Positions 25,953-34,590 of a stretch of DNA of 64,000 nucleotides are shown here, piece by piece (position 1 is the stretch's first letter; each line of letters starts with the position of its first letter). Origin of the DNA: Streptomyces sp. KMM 9044 (GTDB lineage: Bacteria > Actinomycetota > Actinomycetes > Streptomycetales > Streptomycetaceae); assembly GCF_024701375.2 (NCBI RefSeq), contig NZ_CP113910.1, forward strand, positions 6,882,001 to 6,946,000, given 5' to 3'. The position numbers and the translations under genes are program-made. Below the pieces are notes generated by a model. That model had not been told where the DNA came from and did not search any database. It saw nothing but the letters and a program-made list of their open reading frames with translations.

Positions 25953-26110
25953 CGGTGTGCGTACTCAACTGGGGCTGGTTTCCGTGGCAGGGTGGAACGG
26001 GCAAGCCGCAGGGGACCAACAGAAGAAGGGGAACCGTGATCGTCCGGATCAACGGTCGCGTCGACATAAGGCCAGGTCGGCGTCCTACCTGCTTCTATTC
26101 GCTCCGAAAC

Positions 26111-27557
26111 CTAGTAGGGCTTTGTCAGGTCCTTTGGTGGGGTTCGGGTGTGGGGGCGGGTTGGCCGCATATCGAGCAGGCGCCGGTCCAGGTGGCCAGG
26201 ATCTTCTGTAACTTGCGGAGGACCGTGTAGAGGGTCAGGCCGGCGCAAGGACTTTCGGGTCGAGCCTGAGCATGGTGCAGAAAGCCTGAGCGAGGGTGGC
26301 CAGGGTCATGTGCCGGTGCCAGCCGAGGTAGCTGCGGCCTTCGGAGTGGTCCAGCCCAAGGCCGTCCTTGAGCTCACGGTAGTCGTGCTCGAGGCGCCAG
26401 CGGATCTTGGCGATGCGGACCAGTTCACGCAGCGGGGTGTCGGCGGGCAGGGTGGACAGCCAGTAGTCGGTGGGCTCGGCGGCGCCGGGCCATTCGGCCG
26501 GCAGCCGGCACTCGGGCAGTGAGCCGTCGGCGGCGCGGGGGATGTCGCGGTTGGCCGGGCGTACGCGCAGGGCCACGAAGCGCGAGCGCATGCCGGCTCG
26601 CGGGTTGCGCGGGCCGGTCCTGGTGTCCTGTCGCCAGGTGACGGTGCGGGCGGCGCTCCGCCCGGCGGCCGGGACGGGGGCGCGCAGGGTGCTGTGCGGT
26701 ATCGGGTATGCGGGCCGGGGCGGACGGCCCCGGCCGCTGCGGGGCGGTCGCTCGGGCCGCGCGTCGCCCGGGTGGGCGGTCGTGGTGCCCTTGACGGCGA
26801 CCGCGTAGACCAGATCGCGCTCGGTCGGGCCCAGACGGAAACCGGTGGCGTCGCCGTATCCGGCATCAGCGACCACCGGGAGGTCGGGCAGTTCCCACTG
26901 GTCGCGGACTTCGTCGAGCATCTCAAGCGCCTGGCGCCACTTCTGCCTGTGGCGGACCTGGCCGGGGATGCCTGCGCGTCGGCGGCGTCGGCGGATCGCC
27001 TCGGCCAGGAGCCTGTCGTCCGCTGTGGCGGCATCGTCCCAGCTGTCCGGGATGAACAGCCGCCAGTTGACGGCGGTCGAGGCGTGGTCGCTGACCAGGC
27101 TGACACTCACGCCCGTCTGGCAGTTGCCGCGTTTGCCCAAGGCACCGCAATACATCCGGGCCACCCCGGGAGAGTCGTAGCCGTCCTTGGGGAAGCCGGT
27201 GTCGTCGATCGCATACGCCTCCGGGGCGATATGCGCCGCCGCCCACCGGGCCACCCGCCGCCGCACCTCGACGTAGTCCCAGGTGGAGGAGGATATGAAC
27301 TGCTGCAGCTGCTGGTGGTCCACGCCCAGGCGCTCGGCCGTCGGCTGCATCGGCTTGCGTTTGCCGTCCAGCATCAGCCCGCGCATACAACTCGCCCTTG
27401 GCCCGCTGATCCCGCCGCGCGAGCGAGCCGAGCATCTCGGCCGCGAACGCCTCCAGGCACGGACGGACCTCGTCTATCTCCTCAGGTGTCACACCTGGCA
27501 CAAGATCACAGGCTACACACAGAACGGCAGTTGGGGTACCTAACAAAGCCCTACTAG
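26111..27557 (-). mobile_element. IS701-family insertion sequence with CTAG target duplication
   Basis: Ends are CTAG (26111-26114 and 27554-27557) followed inward by TAGGGCTTTGTCAGGT on the left and TAGGGCTTTGTTAGGT on the right (one mismatch in 16). The 1439-bp interior holds one IS701-type transposase gene on the minus strand. A 4-bp CTAG duplication is characteristic of this family. Because the transposase is frameshifted, this copy is probably inactive unless supplied in trans. It marks the start of a stretch of degraded mobile DNA up to 28603. Confidence 0.88.
26235..27492 (-). pseudogene. IS701-family transposase, frameshifted near its N-terminus
   Basis: From about GTG 27492 the protein begins TPEEIDEVRPCLEAFAAEML and RDQRAKGELY; the continuation, MRGLMLDGKRKPMQPTAERL, is in another frame from about 27386. 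Two bases appear missing at the RGLM junction. The rest is complete: YAIDDTGFPKDGYDSPGVAR (first catalytic Asp), VVADAGYGDATGFR (second Asp) and IKIRWRLEHDYRELKDGLGL (catalytic Glu). Total length would be about 418 residues, near the family norm. Confidence 0.85.
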
Positions 27558-28224
27558 GGCCGCAGCCGGCTTTCGCTGTCTGGCCTGTGGGTTTGGCTGG
27601 GCGGCTGGAGTGCAGCGGGCCGGGGCTGCGACGGCGAGGGGGACGTCCACGAAACCGTCGACGACGCCCAATCGGAACAGGGCAAGCACCGGAACCGGGA
27701 GCACGGCGGCTTGAGGCCTCGCGCCGGCGACTCCATCGAGAAGGCCGAACTCCGTCGGGAGCCAATCACCGAGGAGCAGGCAACCGGGTACTCCTTCTCA
27801 TCGTCATCGCCTACGCGACTTGGAGGTTACGACCAACTCGAGCTGAACCCAGGCAGCCGCGAAGCCTCTCGTGGGGAGCCGGGAGCCGGGAGCTTGTGAG
27901 TGAAGCACCGACGTGGCGAGCCCGGGTCTCGCGCTGACCACTGCCCGGGCAGCGGCTGTTGCCTGAGCGGCGACGCTGGATCCCTTGAACCGCAGAAGGA
28001 GCAGTCGCAACTCCTTTACGCCAAGCAGACCCTTTCCGGCACGGACGGCCGCCTCGGCCGCCAGCCCTGGGGAGACGTACCGCACCTCGCATACCTCTCC
28101 AACAGCCGGGAAAACACCGAGGACTCAAGGGCGCCACGGTCTATCCGGCCAGCAGACGCCGGGGCGGGCCGTGACCAGCTCTCGACGCGAGGCCAGAGCC
28201 GGTCGTAGTGGTCGAACACAGACG
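27558..28224. other. Degraded region right of the IS701 element
   Basis: Several open frames exist on both strands, but none shows a recognisable motif or consistent codon bias. GC is slightly lower and codon bias weaker than in neighbouring genes. It looks like decayed mobile DNA; no features can be supported. Confidence 0.4.
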
Positions 28225-28400
28225 TGATTGCACCCGGGGCAGCGGCCACGGCCACTCCGAGATCCGCCGGATCAAGGTCGCCACCGGTCAGCAACTTGCT
28301 CTTCCCCGGCGCCTGCCAGGCGGTCCAGATGAAGCGCCATCGCACCGACCGCAAGACCGGCAAGGTCGCCATCGCCACCGTCTATGCGGTTACCAGCCGG
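28225..28400 (+). pseudogene. Remnant of an ISAs1-family transposase
   Basis: [18 protein letters not shown] is in one frame and [20 protein letters not shown] followed by [14 protein letters not shown] in another. Together they resemble the ISAs1-family segment HGRxExRxIKV...FPGAxQA...TGKxxxxTVYAVTSL. About 55 residues survive, with one frameshift. The frame then runs on to 28602 in unrelated sequence ([20 protein letters not shown]) that I do not recognise. Confidence 0.6.
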
Positions 28401-28603
28401 CATGAGCTGCCCGGTGTGGAGGGTACGTACAGCGAGGTGACGATCGCGATGGAAGAGTGGATCGTTGGGTATCTCCAGGGAGTCTGGGAGAAGGAGGTGG
28501 TGGGAGCCGGGCTGTGGACACCCTCATTTCCCATACCTCTTCCAGACGAACCGGCGAAATTCGCTCCGCCGCTGGTCAGCGGCCTTCCCACCCTGGAGTA
28601 CTA

Positions 28604-29647
28604 GTGATTGTCGTCTGGATCAACGGTGCGTTCGGTGCGGGGAAGACCACGACCGCGCGGGAACTGATCGAACTGATCCCGAACAGCGCGCTCTTCGACC
28701 CCGAGGTCATCGGCGGGGCGCTCAGTCAACTGCTTCCGCCCAAACACCTCGCCGAGGTCGGCGACTTCCAGGACCTTCCCATCTGGCGCCGCCTGGTGAT
28801 CGACACGGCGGCGGCGATGCTCGCCGATCTCGGCGGGACCCTGGTCGTCCCCATGACACTGCTGAGACAGGAGTACCGTGACGAGATCTTCGGCGGCCTC
28901 GCGGCCCGCCGGATTCCGGTCCGGCATGTCCTCCTCGCTCCGGCGGAAACGATCCTGCGTGAGCGAATAGCGGGCCGGGAGGTTCCGCCGGACCTCCCGG
29001 ACGGCGAGATACGGATCCGGCAGTGGTCCTACGACCACATCGAGCGGTACAAAGCCGCTCTGGCCTCCTGGCTCACCGCCGACGCCTACCCCGTCGGCAC
29101 CGGCTCGCTGAGCCCGTACGACACCGCCGTCCGGATCGCCGAGGCGGTCGGCAGCGGTGAGGTGCCCGCCTGCGACATCGTGCAGACGCCCGAGCCGACC
29201 GCCGAGACCGTCGCCGCCGGTGTCCTCCTCTTCGACGAGCGCGACAGAGTGCTGCTCGTCGACCCGACGTACAAGCCGGGCTGGGAGTTCCCCGGCGGAG
29301 TCGTCGAACCCGGTGAGGCACCCGCGCGCGCGGGTGTCCGCGAAGTCGCCGAGGAGACCGGCATCCGACTCGACGACGTGCCGGCCCTGCTCGTCGTCGA
29401 CTGGGAACCGCCCGCACCACCCGCCTACGGCGGCCTGCGTCTGCTCTTCGACGGCGGACGCCTCGCCGCCGCCGATGCCGCACGGCTGCTGCTGCCCGGC
29501 CCCGAACTACGCGACTGGCGTTTCGTCTCCGAGACGGAGGCCGCCGACATGCTGCCCCCGGTCCGCTACGAACGGTTCCGCCGCGCCCTGCGGGCACGGG
29601 AACGCGGGAAGGCGATGTATCTGGAAGCCGGGGTACCGGTCGGCTGA
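28604..29647 (+). CDS. AAA/TmrB-like P-loop kinase fused to a NUDIX hydrolase
   Basis: A 347-residue two-domain protein from GTG 28604 with GGAG upstream. Residues 1-185 start [20 protein letters not shown] (Walker A at 8-16) and resemble TmrB/chloramphenicol-phosphotransferase-like P-loop proteins. Residues about 205-345 are a NUDIX domain with a full NUDIX box at about 231-253 ([20 protein letters not shown] then ETGI). The N-terminal domain may phosphorylate a small molecule or bind a nucleotide; the C-terminal domain would hydrolyse a nucleoside diphosphate derivative. It has no operon partner and sits right of the IS graveyard. Confidence 0.85.
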   Translation: MIVVWINGAFGAGKTTTARELIELIPNSALFDPEVIGGALSQLLPPKHLAEVGDFQDLPIWRRLVIDTAAAMLADLGGTLVVPMTLLRQEYRDEIFGGLAARRIPVRHVLLAPAETILRERIAGREVPPDLPDGEIRIRQWSYDHIERYKAALASWLTADAYPVGTGSLSPYDTAVRIAEAVGSGEVPACDIVQTPEPTAETVAAGVLLFDERDRVLLVDPTYKPGWEFPGGVVEPGEAPARAGVREVAEETGIRLDDVPALLVVDWEPPAPPAYGGLRLLFDGGRLAAADAARLLLPGPELRDWRFVSETEAADMLPPVRYERFRRALRARERGKAMYLEAGVPVG

Positions 29648-29685
29648 CGTCCGGAACCCGACCGGACCTCGCACACTGTCCCGCA

Positions 29686-29723
29686 GCCGGGCCGCGCGGG
29701 TGAAATCACCCCGTGGGCCCGGC
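29686..29723. terminator. Hairpin between the convergent NUDIX fusion and dipeptidase genes
   Basis: GCCGGGCC/GGCCCGGC outer stem with an inner GGGTGA/TCACCC stem around AA. It overlaps the last codons of the dipeptidase. Confidence 0.5.
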
Positions 29724-31076
29724 CGCGGACGCGTAGTTGCGCAGGAACAGCGCCTCCGTGACCGACAGCCGCTCCAGTTCGTCGGGCGAGACGCTTTCGT
29801 TCACCGCGTGGATCCGGGCCTCCGGCTCGCTCAGACCGATGAGCAGGATCTCCGCCTGCGGGTAGAGGGCCGCGAGGGTGTTGCACAGCGGGATGGAGCC
29901 GCCCTGCCCCGCACAGCTCATCTCCCGGCCCGGGTACGCGACCGCCATCGCGTCGGCCATGGCCCGGTAGGCCGGGCTGCTGGTGTCGGCGCGGAACGCC
30001 TGCCCCTGTCCGACGTGCTCGGTACTCACCCGCGCGCCCCACGGCGTGTGAGCCTCCAGGTGTGCCTGGAGCAGCTTGGTCGCCTCGACCGTGTCGACAC
30101 CCGGTGGTACGCGCAGGCTGATCAGCGCGCGGGCGCTCGCCTGCACGGACGGGGTCGCGCCGACGACCGGCGGGCAGTCGATACCGAGGACGGTGACGGC
30201 CGGGCGGGCCCAGATACGGTCGGCGACCGTGCCGGAACCGATCAGCCCCACGCCGTCGAGGACCTTGGCGTCCCTGCGGAACTGCTCGTCGTCGTACTGC
30301 AGCCCCTCCCAGGTACTGTCGCCGGTCAGTCCGTCGACGGTGGTGCTGCCGTCCTCTGCGCGCAGCGAGTCCAGGACACGGACCAGGGCGGCCAGGGCGT
30401 CGGGTGCGGCGCCTCCGAACTGGCCCGAGTGCAGGTTGCCTTCGAGGGTGTCGACGCGCAGCCGTACGAGCGTCATGCCGCGCAGGGTGGCGGTCACCGT
30501 CGGCAGACCGGCGCGGAAGTTGCCGCTGTCGCCGATGACGACGGTGTCGGCTGCCAGCAGTTCGGGGTGCTGCTCGGCGTACCGTTCCAGGCCGCCGGTG
30601 CCCTGCTCCTCGGACCCCTCGGCGATTACCTTGACGTTGACGGGAATGCCGCCGTCGGCCCTGAGCGCGCGCAGCGCCAGCAGGTGCATGATCACACCGC
30701 CCTTGCAGTCGGCGGCCCCACGCCCGTACCAGCGGCCGTTCCGCTCGGTCAGCTCGAACGGCGGTGTGTCCCAGCCTGCCTCGTCCAGCGGCGGCTGCAC
30801 GTCGTAGTGGGCGTACAGGAGCACCGTCCTGGCACCCTCGGGGCCGGGGAGGTAGCCGTACACCGACTGCGTGCCGTCCGGGGTGTCGAGGAGGGCCACG
30901 TCCTGGAACCCCTCGGCCGTGAGCGCGTCGGCCACCCAGCGTGCGGCGCCCTCGCTCTCGCTGCGCGGGAACTGGTCGAAGTCCGCCACCGACCGGAAGG
31001 CCACCAGTTCGGCGAGCTCCTCCTTCGCCCTGGGCATCAGTGAGGCGACGGTCACGGCGACCGGATTCGACGGCAT
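29706..31076 (-). CDS. M20-family dipeptidase
   Basis: About 456 residues from ATG 31076, chosen because AAGGAG lies 8 bases upstream; the open frame continues to 31169. The di-zinc peptidase motifs are present: LLYAHYDVQPP (His, Asp), YGRGAADCKGGV (bridging Asp), AEGSEEQGTGG (catalytic Glu and ligand Glu), GDSGNF, and a C-terminal AGQGGSIPL with IHAVNESV. The lid/dimerisation domain lies between. It is a cytoplasmic enzyme cleaving dipeptides, CNDP/PepV-like in layout. Divergent from the reductase at 31310. Confidence 0.92.
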   Translation of the reverse strand: MPSNPVAVTVASLMPRAKEELAELVAFRSVADFDQFPRSESEGAARWVADALTAEGFQDVALLDTPDGTQSVYGYLPGPEGARTVLLYAHYDVQPPLDEAGWDTPPFELTERNGRWYGRGAADCKGGVIMHLLALRALRADGGIPVNVKVIAEGSEEQGTGGLERYAEQHPELLAADTVVIGDSGNFRAGLPTVTATLRGMTLVRLRVDTLEGNLHSGQFGGAAPDALAALVRVLDSLRAEDGSTTVDGLTGDSTWEGLQYDDEQFRRDAKVLDGVGLIGSGTVADRIWARPAVTVLGIDCPPVVGATPSVQASARALISLRVPPGVDTVEATKLLQAHLEAHTPWGARVSTEHVGQGQAFRADTSSPAYRAMADAMAVAYPGREMSCAGQGGSIPLCNTLAALYPQAEILLIGLSEPEARIHAVNESVSPDELERLSVTEALFLRNYASAAGPTG

Positions 31077-31309
31077 GGGCACGCTCCTTGTGGGTGCGAC
31101 GTTGTACGGGTGCGTACTTCGTGGGCGAGTCGATCGTGGAGCACGGGTGAGGTCCGGTGTACGGGGCACCCATGCCGCACGATCCTCCCACAGCGGCCTC
31201 GAGTGATCGTCGCCGTAGTATGCGGTGGACAGATGGGGGCACCCCCTAGCTTGATTGAAGCCGGGAGCTGGGGGGAGGCAGGCGGCTGGATCGGGAGCAG
31301 TAGACCATC

Positions 31310-32629
31310 GTGAGCAGCGAGAACTCTTCGGCGGACGACGCGCGGCAGGTATGGGACGTCGTGGTGGTGGGCGCGGGACCCGCGGGGGCCTCGGCCGCCT
31401 ACGCGGCAGCGGTCGCGGGACGGCGCGTGCTGTTGCTGGAGAAGGCGGAACTGCCGCGTTACAAAACGTGCGGTGGCGGCATCATCGGCCCCTCGCGCGA
31501 CTGTCTGCCGCCCGGCTTCGAGCTGCCGCTGAAGGACCGGGTGCATACGGTGACGTTCTCGAACAACGGCCGCTTCACCCGTACCCGCCGGTCCCGGCAG
31601 ATGCTGTTCGGGCTGATCAACCGGCCCGAGTTCGACCACCAGCTCGTGGAACACGCGCAGAAGGCCGGCGCCGAGGTGCGCACCGGCGCCGCCGTGCAGC
31701 GGGTCGAGCAGCACGGTTCGGCCGTACCGGACCGCCGCACGGTCGCGCTTGTCCTGCAGGACGGCGGGACCGTGCTCGCACGGGCCGTGGTCGGCGCGGA
31801 CGGCAGCGCCGGCCGCATAGGAGCACACGTCGGGGTCAAGGTGGACCAGGTAGACCTGGGTCTGGAGGCGGAGATCCCGGTGCCGGACACCGTCGCCGAG
31901 GACTGGAAGGGGCGGGTGCTCATCGACTGGGGCCCGATGCCCGGAAGTTACGGCTGGGTTTTCCCCAAGGGCGACACACTCACCGTCGGCGTGATCTCCC
32001 GGCGTGGTGAAGGCGCCGCGACCAAGCGGTACTTGGAGGACTTCATCGGGCGACTCGGTCTCGCCGGCTTCGAACCGAGCATCTCCTCAGGCCACCTGAC
32101 CCGGTGCCGGGCGGACGACTCGCCGCTGTCGCGAGGACGGGTGCTTGTGTGTGGGGACGCAGCCGGGCTGCTGGAACCGTGGACCCGTGAGGGCATCTCG
32201 TTCGCGCTGCGTTCGGGCCGGCTGGCGGGGGAGTGGGCGGTGCGCATCGCCGGGGCGCACGACGCCGTGGACACCCGTCGGCAGGCGCTGAACTACGCCT
32301 TCGCGGTCAAGGCGGGACTCGGTACCGAAATGAGCGTGGGCAAGCGGATGCTGGCCGCGTTCGAGCGGCGCCCGGGGGTGGTCCACGCCGTCCTCACCGG
32401 CTTCCGGCCGGCCTGGAACGCCTTCCGGGACATCACCCGCGGGTCGACGACCCTCGGCGAGCTGGTCCGCACCCATCCGCTGGCCCACCGCGCCATGACC
32501 GCGCTGGACCGGCGTCCCGCGGGCGGCGGCTCCGGTGCCGGGGACAGGCCCGGAGGCGGGTCCGAGGCCGGGGACACAACAGTGGCCGGTGGAGCGTCCG
32601 AGGCCGGGGGCCCGTCCGCCAGTTCGTGA
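31310..32629 (+). CDS. Geranylgeranyl-reductase-family FAD-dependent oxidoreductase
   Basis: A 439-residue flavoprotein from GTG 31310. N-terminal FAD site VVVVGAGPAGASAAYAAAVA, conserved LEKAELPRYKTCGGGI, second FAD motif GRVLVCGDAAGLLEPWTREG and the substrate-side GYGWVFPKG-like SYGWVFPKGDTLTVGVISRR. Members reduce double bonds of geranylgeranyl groups in lipids, menaquinone or pigments; related halogenase-like enzymes share the fold. The last 35 residues are a Gly/Ala/Ser-rich tail. No isoprenoid cluster surrounds it. Confidence 0.87.
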   Translation: MSSENSSADDARQVWDVVVVGAGPAGASAAYAAAVAGRRVLLLEKAELPRYKTCGGGIIGPSRDCLPPGFELPLKDRVHTVTFSNNGRFTRTRRSRQMLFGLINRPEFDHQLVEHAQKAGAEVRTGAAVQRVEQHGSAVPDRRTVALVLQDGGTVLARAVVGADGSAGRIGAHVGVKVDQVDLGLEAEIPVPDTVAEDWKGRVLIDWGPMPGSYGWVFPKGDTLTVGVISRRGEGAATKRYLEDFIGRLGLAGFEPSISSGHLTRCRADDSPLSRGRVLVCGDAAGLLEPWTREGISFALRSGRLAGEWAVRIAGAHDAVDTRRQALNYAFAVKAGLGTEMSVGKRMLAAFERRPGVVHAVLTGFRPAWNAFRDITRGSTTLGELVRTHPLAHRAMTALDRRPAGGGSGAGDRPGGGSEAGDTTVAGGASEAGGPSASS

Positions 32630-32917
32630 CCGTGGTCCGGAAGACCGGGTGGTCGGGGGCGATGCCGAGCAGTTCCTCGTCGGAGGAGCCGGGGCCCACT
32701 CCGTCGAATCCGTCCGGGCACCGGTTGCGTAGGGGACCGGTGTCCTGACGGTGGCGGTGGCCTGCTTCAGTGCGGTCGTCACCAGCCACCACCCTGCGGC
32801 GCGGGCGGCGATGGGAACACTCAGGGCAGGGCATCTGCAGCTCGCCCATCCGCTGCACCGGTGGCCGTCGTGGCGGTGGCGGAACCGGCCGGGGAGCCGC
32901 GGAACCGGCCGTCGCCG
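32630..32917. other. Intergenic stretch without a supported gene
   Basis: A minus-strand frame (DGFDGVGPGSSDEELLGIAPDHPVF) has reasonable codon bias, but has no good start or family match. I leave it unannotated. Confidence 0.3.
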
Positions 32918-33088
32918 GTGGCGCTGCTCGGTATCGGCCCGGCCAATGAGGAGAGTGCCCGCCGCAGGCCGGCAGCCCGCTCACCGTCAAAACCCACGTC
33001 GGCCGCGCCATGGCCAAACCGGCGCCCGTGCCCGACTGGTCGTTCCGGCCTATGAGCCGGGCCTGGCCCGACCGGGCCGGCCCGGCTG
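32918..33088 (+). pseudogene. Remnant of a LuxR/NarL-type DNA-binding domain
   Basis: The frames contain LLGIGPANEESA, SPLTVKTHVGRAMAK and, after a shift, RARLVVPAYEPGLARPG. Joined, they match the C-terminal helix-turn-helix of NarL-type response regulators (GLSNEEIA...SPLTVKTHVGRAMAKL...RAQLVVxAYExGLVxPG). The receiver domain is missing. It overlaps the 3' end of the opposite DUF6332 gene. Confidence 0.62.
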
Positions 33089-33337
33089 CCCCGGCGCCCG
33101 GCACCGCATCAGCACACTGAGCGCCCGAACGAGGAAGAAGACCGGCGCAAGCACCGCCCCGGCACCGAGCAGCAGTCCTTCGACGGCATCGGGGAGGGTG
33201 AAGAGCAGCGCCGGACCCGCCGCGGCGCCGAAGACGACCGCAGCGGCGAACGCCGCGCTGCACAGCGCGTAGCCGATCTCGACGGTGATCGCATCCCGTT
33301 CGGCCTGATTCCGCCGCACCCGTGACTCCCCGCTCAC
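33050..33337 (-). CDS. Small membrane protein, DUF6332-like
   Basis: A 95-residue protein with two hydrophobic segments (GYALCSAAFAAAVVFGAAAG and LLLGAGAVLAPVFFLVRALS) preceded by RRNQAERDAITVEI. From memory this fits DUF6332 of Streptomyces. Its start is 6 bases from a MarR-type palindrome shared with the divergent MarR gene, so the two are likely coregulated. Confidence 0.68.
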   Translation of the reverse strand: MSGESRVRRNQAERDAITVEIGYALCSAAFAAAVVFGAAAGPALLFTLPDAVEGLLLGAGAVLAPVFFLVRALSVLMRCRAPGQPGRPGRARPGS

Positions 33338-33342
33338 GTAAC

Positions 33343-33369
33343 CTGCTTGACCTTCCTGAAGTCAAGCAG
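33343..33369. promoter_or_regulatory. MarR-type operator between the DUF6332 and MarR genes
   Basis: Perfect 9-bp inverted repeat CTGCTTGAC-N9-GTCAAGCAG. The spacer itself contains TTC/GAA extending the symmetry. It lies just upstream of the DUF6332 start and 73 bp before the MarR start, as expected for an autoregulated pair. Confidence 0.68.
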
Positions 33370-33441
33370 TCCTGGGTCCGGGCGGACAAGGAGCCCCAAG
33401 CGCGTACGTGGCGTGGGCGGCGTGCCTGCTACGGTGCGGCC

Positions 33442-33828
33442 ATGGCGGCGAAGCAGGTCGAACAGGCGCTCGTGCGGCAGTGGCGGGACATCCTGGCCCT
33501 GCATGCGCGCACGCAGTGCGAACTCGACCGTGCACTGCACGAACACGGCCTGTGCGGAAGTGACTTCGAAGTCCTCGACATCCTCGCGGGCGCGCTGCAC
33601 GGCTGTTCCTACCGCGTCCAGGAGATCGCCGAGCAGGTCCACCTGAGCCAGAGTGCGCTGTCCCGACTGATCGCCCGCCTGGAGCGGGAAGGACTTGCCG
33701 AACGGGGCCTGTGCGCGGAGGACCGGAGGGGCGTGCGGGTCTCGCTGACGGAGAAGGGGCGCGCGCTGCACTACGAGGTACTGCCGGTGCAGCGCGCGGT
33801 GCTGACCCGGATGCTCACGCGCGACTGA
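33442..33828 (+). CDS. MarR-family transcriptional regulator
   Basis: A 128-residue MarR protein from ATG 33442; the frame opens earlier but the family begins here. The winged helix is clear: YRVQEIAEQVHLSQSALSRL, IARLEREGLAERGLCAEDRR and GVRVSLTEKGRAL. TACGGT about 10 bases before the start resembles a -10, so the mRNA may be leaderless (inference). A near-perfect operator lies upstream. Its 3' end overlaps the convergent mycothiol-dependent enzyme gene by 14 bp. Confidence 0.9.
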   Translation: MAAKQVEQALVRQWRDILALHARTQCELDRALHEHGLCGSDFEVLDILAGALHGCSYRVQEIAEQVHLSQSALSRLIARLEREGLAERGLCAEDRRGVRVSLTEKGRALHYEVLPVQRAVLTRMLTRD

Positions 33829-34590
33829 CCCGGGGCTCCCGGGGAGGGGAAGCCATGACCACGGCGGACGTGTCCTGCCAGAGCGTGGCGAGGGCAGGGT
33901 CGCCCGACACGGCCGGCATCGGCAGGCGGTTCCACAACGCGAGGTACAACTGCTCGGCCGGACCGGACAGTTCGCATTCGGCGTCCCCGGCCGTGTCCCG
34001 TGTGGTCACGGGCGGCTCCGGGGACAGCCCTACGGTCCACACCGCGTTGGCATCCGTCACCCGCACTCGCAGGACGCGCGGTATTGCGGTACGGACCCGG
34101 CTCATGGGACGGGCCTGGAAGCCGCGCAGCAGTTCGTCGATGCCGTCCACCGCGAAGTCCGTGGAGACCGGCGCCGGGGTGCCGCCGCGCGCCGCCTCCG
34201 CGTCGAACCGGTGCACCGCCGTCTCGTGCGCCTGACGGCGGGTCCAGAAGGCCAGGGCCGAGGCCGGTCCGGGCAGAAAGGTGAAGGACTCCACGTCGGG
34301 AGCCGCACCCGACAGGGTGTCGACCAGCCCGTAATGGACCTTCGCGGTACCCGGCCATGAGATCGGCGCCGTCCAGTTCGGGAGGGTCGCCCACCGGACG
34401 GGGCCTGACATGCCCGTCGGCGACATTGGGCGGCGGCCCACCGGTGCACCACGCCGGTGTGCCGGACCAGGTCGCCTACCCGCCATTCTGGGCGGGTCGG
34501 CACCTCGGCGTCCGGGCCGGCCTTCTCGGCGGCGTCGGCCAGCAGCCGGCCCTCTTCGTCCAGGATCCCTACGAACCAGGAGACGTCCAC
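33815..34590 (-). pseudogene. Maleylpyruvate-isomerase-family (mycothiol-dependent) protein, twice frameshifted
   Basis: Starts VDVSWFVGILDEEGRLLADA at 34590 and continues WRVGDLVRHTGVVHRWAAA. It then needs a shift at about 34428-34430 to read NVADGHVRPRPVGDPPELDG and ADLMAGYREG, and another at about 34337 to read HYGLVDTLSGAAPDVESFTF, FWTRRQAHETAVHRFDAEAA and the C-terminal domain. Together this is a complete TIGR03083-type mycothiol-dependent enzyme of DinB fold with its His-rich centre (RRQAHETAVHR). Each break is one extra C in a short C run, so sequence error is a serious alternative to decay. Confidence 0.75.

Noticed and set aside
27558..28224. Additional genes in the degraded region, for example the minus-strand frame 28016-28378
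   Set aside because: The right part is antisense to a recognisable transposase remnant, and the translations show no family motif or steady codon bias.
31310..32629. A carotenoid or menaquinone biosynthetic cluster around the geranylgeranyl-reductase-like gene
   Set aside because: No phytoene synthase, desaturase, prenyl transferase or men gene occurs nearby.
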